Below are positions 6,541-8,487 of a stretch of 8,487 bases of DNA, one piece after another. Within the stretch, counting starts at the first letter, position 1. Each line of letters starts with the position of its first letter. The notes under the pieces are model-generated. The model searched no databases. It was not told the origin of the DNA and saw only the letters and a program-made list of their open reading frames with translations. The position numbers were made by a program, and so were the translations under genes. Source of the stretch: Opitutaceae bacterium (GTDB lineage Bacteria > Verrucomicrobiota > Verrucomicrobiia > Opitutales > Opitutaceae); contig JAITDF010000253.1 in assembly GCA_031282705.1 (NCBI GenBank), positions 1 through 8,487 of the forward strand, written 5' to 3'.

Positions 6541-7266
6541 ATGAGCACCGAAATCCCCAGCACTCCCGATTCCCGATTGCAGCGCCTGATTGAAATTGTG
6601 AAACTACTGCAAGACCCGGAACAAAAACAATCCCTTGATACGTTGGCCCAAAAGCTCCATGTCACCCGGAGGACGATTGAGCGCGACATGGAAGCACTGC
6701 GCACGGGCATCGAAATTTTGGGGACGTTCGTCGAAATGCAAACATCAGGACATGGCAAACGCTTCTGCAAATCCTCCATCCATCCTCTAGTCCTCATGCT
6801 AAATCTGACGGAAATTTTTACCCTGCTGAAACTCCTCGATGACAGATACGAGGCGTTCCCGGAAAGGAATGGAGAACGCGAGATGGTCGGCGTGATCTAC
6901 CAGACGCTTTTTGACGGCATCTACGGCCAGCTCACGGAGTATGCCCGGAAGATCGCCGGATCCCACCTGAATCTGGCCAACACCTACGCCAAACGGAAAG
7001 CAGGCCCCGCGCACTACAGAGATGAACAAGAGGCGGTCAAAAACCGGCAGTCCGACATGCTGCATTATCTCTTCAAAAGCAGAACCCCTGTGACCATTCG
7101 TTGGACTGATCGTGATGGTTCACACGAAGAGCACAAGGCGCGCCTCATTAAGATTGGCGGAGGCGGCAGGATTGGCTTTCGTCTCAGTGACGGAAAAGAA
7201 AAACTCCTGTCTTATGAGAAAGTCGCGTTGAGCCTGTCGGAGTATCGGACATCACTGAGTCGCTGA
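6541..7266 (+). CDS. HTH transcriptional regulator (DeoR/HTH_11-like) with C-terminal sensor-like region
   Basis: A 241-residue probable DNA-binding regulator. Residues about 12-58 form a winged-helix start (RLQRLIEIVKLLQD...SLDTLAQKLHVTRRTIERDMEALR), the arrangement found in DeoR/HTH_11 and WYL-protein N-termini. The middle (80-175) is helical without a family I recognise. The end (about 183-235) is beta-rich, with PVTIRWTDRDGSHEEHKARL and IGFRLSDGKEKLLSYEKVAL. It vaguely recalls the WYL region but has no WYL tripeptide. The ATG at 6541 is chosen because the upstream frame reads spacer. Lines inside the gene that I counted have 45-57% GC, well below its neighbours, and codon use is correspondingly less G/C-biased. 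It is followed after 70 bases by the unknown gene at 7337 on the same strand, so it may control that gene. Confidence 0.75.
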   Translation: MSTEIPSTPDSRLQRLIEIVKLLQDPEQKQSLDTLAQKLHVTRRTIERDMEALRTGIEILGTFVEMQTSGHGKRFCKSSIHPLVLMLNLTEIFTLLKLLDDRYEAFPERNGEREMVGVIYQTLFDGIYGQLTEYARKIAGSHLNLANTYAKRKAGPAHYRDEQEAVKNRQSDMLHYLFKSRTPVTIRWTDRDGSHEEHKARLIKIGGGGRIGFRLSDGKEKLLSYEKVALSLSEYRTSLSR

Positions 7267-7285
7267 AATCCAGCCGCTGAAATCC
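7261..7285. repeat. Short direct repeat CGCTGAAATCC x2
   Basis: Identical 11-mers lie at 7261-7271 and 7275-7285, and the first contains the regulator's stop codon. The copies are 14 bases apart, so they could be an operator or simply a local duplication. No other copies were noticed. Confidence 0.4.
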
Positions 7286-7336
7286 GACATGCGATGTCGT
7301 AGATTGGGGAGAGCCGTTCTGCTATTCTTGTGCCGC

Positions 7337-7921
7337 ATGAAAAAAACAATTCTTCAACGACAGGATGCGGGCGCACCGGACATGGGCGCTCTCAAAAAAA
7401 TGCGCGAGGCCATGACCGCCTTGCTCGACAACGCCGATGCCATCGGCGGACTCGTCTGGGACGAACTGCTGGCGTTTCAAGACAGCGACGGCAGCTTCAA
7501 ACTGCTCGATTCCTATAAAGTGGAATCGGACGCCCGCGTGGATTTCTGCCATGTTCCGACTTACATCGGCGCGGCGATTCTCATGCGTCGCTGGCTCGAT
7601 CTCAAGCGCGACGGCAAAAGTGCGGATGAGGAGGACACCCGAAAACGGCTCGCCGCAGCCCTGAAAGCGTCCTGCCACCGCAACCTTCGCGGCCACGGCT
7701 TCGATGATTTTCCGAGGCAGCTTGATGCGCTCGACATTTTCATCAAGGGTGGATTGAAAGCCTTCCTCGAAACCGAGAACGTGCCCGAGTTTTTTCCGGA
7801 GTTTTATAAAATGGTGACCGCCGTCATCATCGGAGTCTCCACACAATTACACAACAACGACTGCAAGGGCGCGTGGAACGGAGATTACAAAGAAAGAATG
7901 CAAAAAATCATGGGTAACTGA
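7337..7921 (+). CDS. Unrecognised soluble protein, 194 residues
   Basis: I do not recognise the family. The protein is helical, with no signal peptide or membrane segment. The most distinctive block is GLVWDELLAFQDSDGSFKLL (38-57), then DSYKVESDARVDFCHVPTYI (58-77) and GAAILMRRWL. The LLAFQDSDGSF element resembles the repeat motif of alpha/alpha-barrel proteins such as terpene-cyclase or prenyltransferase-like folds, which is only a structural hint. Later blocks are GHGFDDFPRQLDALDIFIKGGL (119-140) and HNNDCKGAWNGDYKERM (172-188). I chose the ATG at 7337; the longer frame from 7289 adds 16 residues (MRCRRLGRAVLLFLCR) lacking similar composition. A -10-like TATTCT (7323-7328) lies 8 bases before this ATG, which would give a nearly leaderless mRNA. 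Its stop codon TGA (7919-7921) lies inside the MITE-like element, so the C-terminus may be altered. Confidence 0.72.
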   Translation: MKKTILQRQDAGAPDMGALKKMREAMTALLDNADAIGGLVWDELLAFQDSDGSFKLLDSYKVESDARVDFCHVPTYIGAAILMRRWLDLKRDGKSADEEDTRKRLAAALKASCHRNLRGHGFDDFPRQLDALDIFIKGGLKAFLETENVPEFFPEFYKMVTAVIIGVSTQLHNNDCKGAWNGDYKERMQKIMGN

Positions 7922-8055
7922 TGTTACGCGGCTCCGTCGTACCGCAGACTTCCAAGTCTGCTCCGAAATTCATGCCTGATTGCGGGTTCGCGGCCAGGCG
8001 TGAGTTTTTAAGCAGGTGTGGAAACCTGCGGTACGACGGACATGCGTAACATCAG
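7918..8055. mobile_element. 138-bp MITE-like element with 30-bp terminal inverted repeats
   Basis: The left end 7918-7947 and the reverse complement of 8026-8055 match at 27 of 30 positions; the ends read CTGATGTTACGC. Each end runs into a further 16-base hairpin: CAGACTTCCAAGTCTG (7945-7960) and CAGGTGTGGAAACCTG (8013-8028). The tetranucleotide GTAA flanks the element exactly on both sides (7914-7917 and 8056-8059), as expected of a target-site duplication. There is no coding capacity, so a transposase would have to act in trans. REP-like elements mobilised by IS200/RAYT-type transposases are one analogy, but those do not normally make duplications. Confidence 0.75.
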
Positions 8056-8416
8056 GTAATAATAAAGATCGCCGGGGACGGTCCGCCCCCGCGCCCAGCC
8101 CGGAATGCGGAGGCGCAGCGTGAACGTCGCGGGCTTCGCGGGCGAGACCGCGAGTTTCACGGCACCGTCCCACGGGTAGTCCGTCGTCTGTTTGATGCCG
8201 ACATCCGTCCCGGCCACATCCGCCCTGCCTTCGCTCTGCGCGTAGAAATTTATATAAAGCGCGTCGCCGCGCACCGCGTAAAAACAGCCGGTGAGCGCGG
8301 CGAGCGTGCGCATGAGGTTCGGCGGGCAGCACGCGCAGCCGAACCACGGCGCGCGCCCGGCGAGGCCGACGTTGTTTTTCGCCTTCCCGTCATAAACAAG
8401 CGGATTCGGGTAGAAG
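8056..8416 (-). pseudogene. GH127 (beta-L-arabinofuranosidase type) gene remnant
   Basis: About 120 codons read as an internal piece of a GH127/DUF1680 glycoside hydrolase, normally about 600-700 residues, which removes beta-L-arabinofuranose from plant-type glycans. Recognisable blocks are FYPNPLVYDG, WFGCACCPPNLMRTLAALTG (the CxCC zinc/nucleophile cysteine motif), GDALYINFYAQS and TFTLRLRIPGWARGRTVPGDLY. The N-terminal barrel, including the region of the zinc-ligand glutamate and other active-site residues, is missing, and so is the C-terminal part. The frame meets a TAA inside the AT-rich repeat just upstream (about 8427) and has no in-frame ATG before the PPNLM methionine. On the other side it runs into the MITE and stops at 8008. 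It cannot encode an active enzyme. Confidence 0.8.
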
Positions 8417-8475
8417 AGGCATTTTTAAGGGACAAGGCATTTTTAAAGGCATTTTAAAGGCATTTTTAAGGGACA
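8417..8475. repeat. AT-rich tandem repeat AGGCATTTTTAA(GGGACA)
   Basis: Four head-to-tail copies: 8417-8434 (18 bp, with GGGACA), 8435-8446 (12 bp), 8447-8457 (11 bp, one T fewer) and 8458-8475 (18 bp, with GGGACA). The array directly abuts the GH127 remnant. The last bases of the window (GGTCAAAAATGA) follow it and hold no gene I can support. Confidence 0.8.
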
Positions 8476-8487
8476 GGTCAAAAATGA

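Noticed and set aside
8250..8435. 61-residue minus-strand open frame starting MSLKNASS
   Set aside because: It is in a different frame from the GH127 remnant, and its start codon lies within the tandem repeat; no similarity seen.

Overview
The window is a GC-rich (mostly about 70% by eye) bacterial chromosome segment. It carries ordinary single-copy genes separated by unusually repeat-laden spacers. Gene content, absence of recognisable Shine-Dalgarno sites and the GH127 remnant suggest a Verrucomicrobiota-type genome, perhaps Opitutaceae. That placement rests on general resemblance and no search was run.

Layout. Bases 1-228 hold no supported gene. A GT1/UGT-like glycosyltransferase (229-1518, -) follows. 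A spacer of about 300 bases with strong GC hairpins precedes a small two-helix membrane protein (1827-2027, +). A Xer-type tyrosine recombinase (2060-3037, -) and translation initiation factor IF-1 (3176-3436, -) lie head-to-tail. They are divergent from a cysteine-free ribosomal protein S18 (3672-3887, +). A composite inverted and direct repeat fills the gap to a long-form (Sua5-type) threonylcarbamoyl-AMP synthase (4112-5257, +), whose interdomain linker carries an in-frame minisatellite. A hairpin/minisatellite spacer separates it from a convergent inositol-monophosphatase-family phosphatase (5512-6291, -).

From about 6292 to 7920 base composition drops (about 45-57% GC in the lines I counted). 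This part holds a co-directional pair: an HTH regulator (6541-7266) and an unrecognised 194-residue protein (7337-7921). The pair looks like a laterally acquired two-gene cassette. Its end touches a 138-bp MITE-like element (7918-8055) with 30-bp terminal inverted repeats and a flanking GTAA direct repeat. Beyond it lies a GH127 (beta-L-arabinofuranosidase-type) remnant on the minus strand, bounded by the MITE on one side and an AT-rich tandem repeat on the other.

The conserved genes serve basic functions: translation initiation, the small ribosomal subunit, tRNA t6A synthesis, chromosome dimer resolution and phosphate-ester metabolism. They do not form one operon. The most interesting material is the repeat biology (the MITE, an arm shared with 1694-1709, a minisatellite moving between a coding and a non-coding site) and the low-GC regulator plus unknown-protein pair. 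No CRISPR array, tRNA, rRNA or intact transposase was seen.
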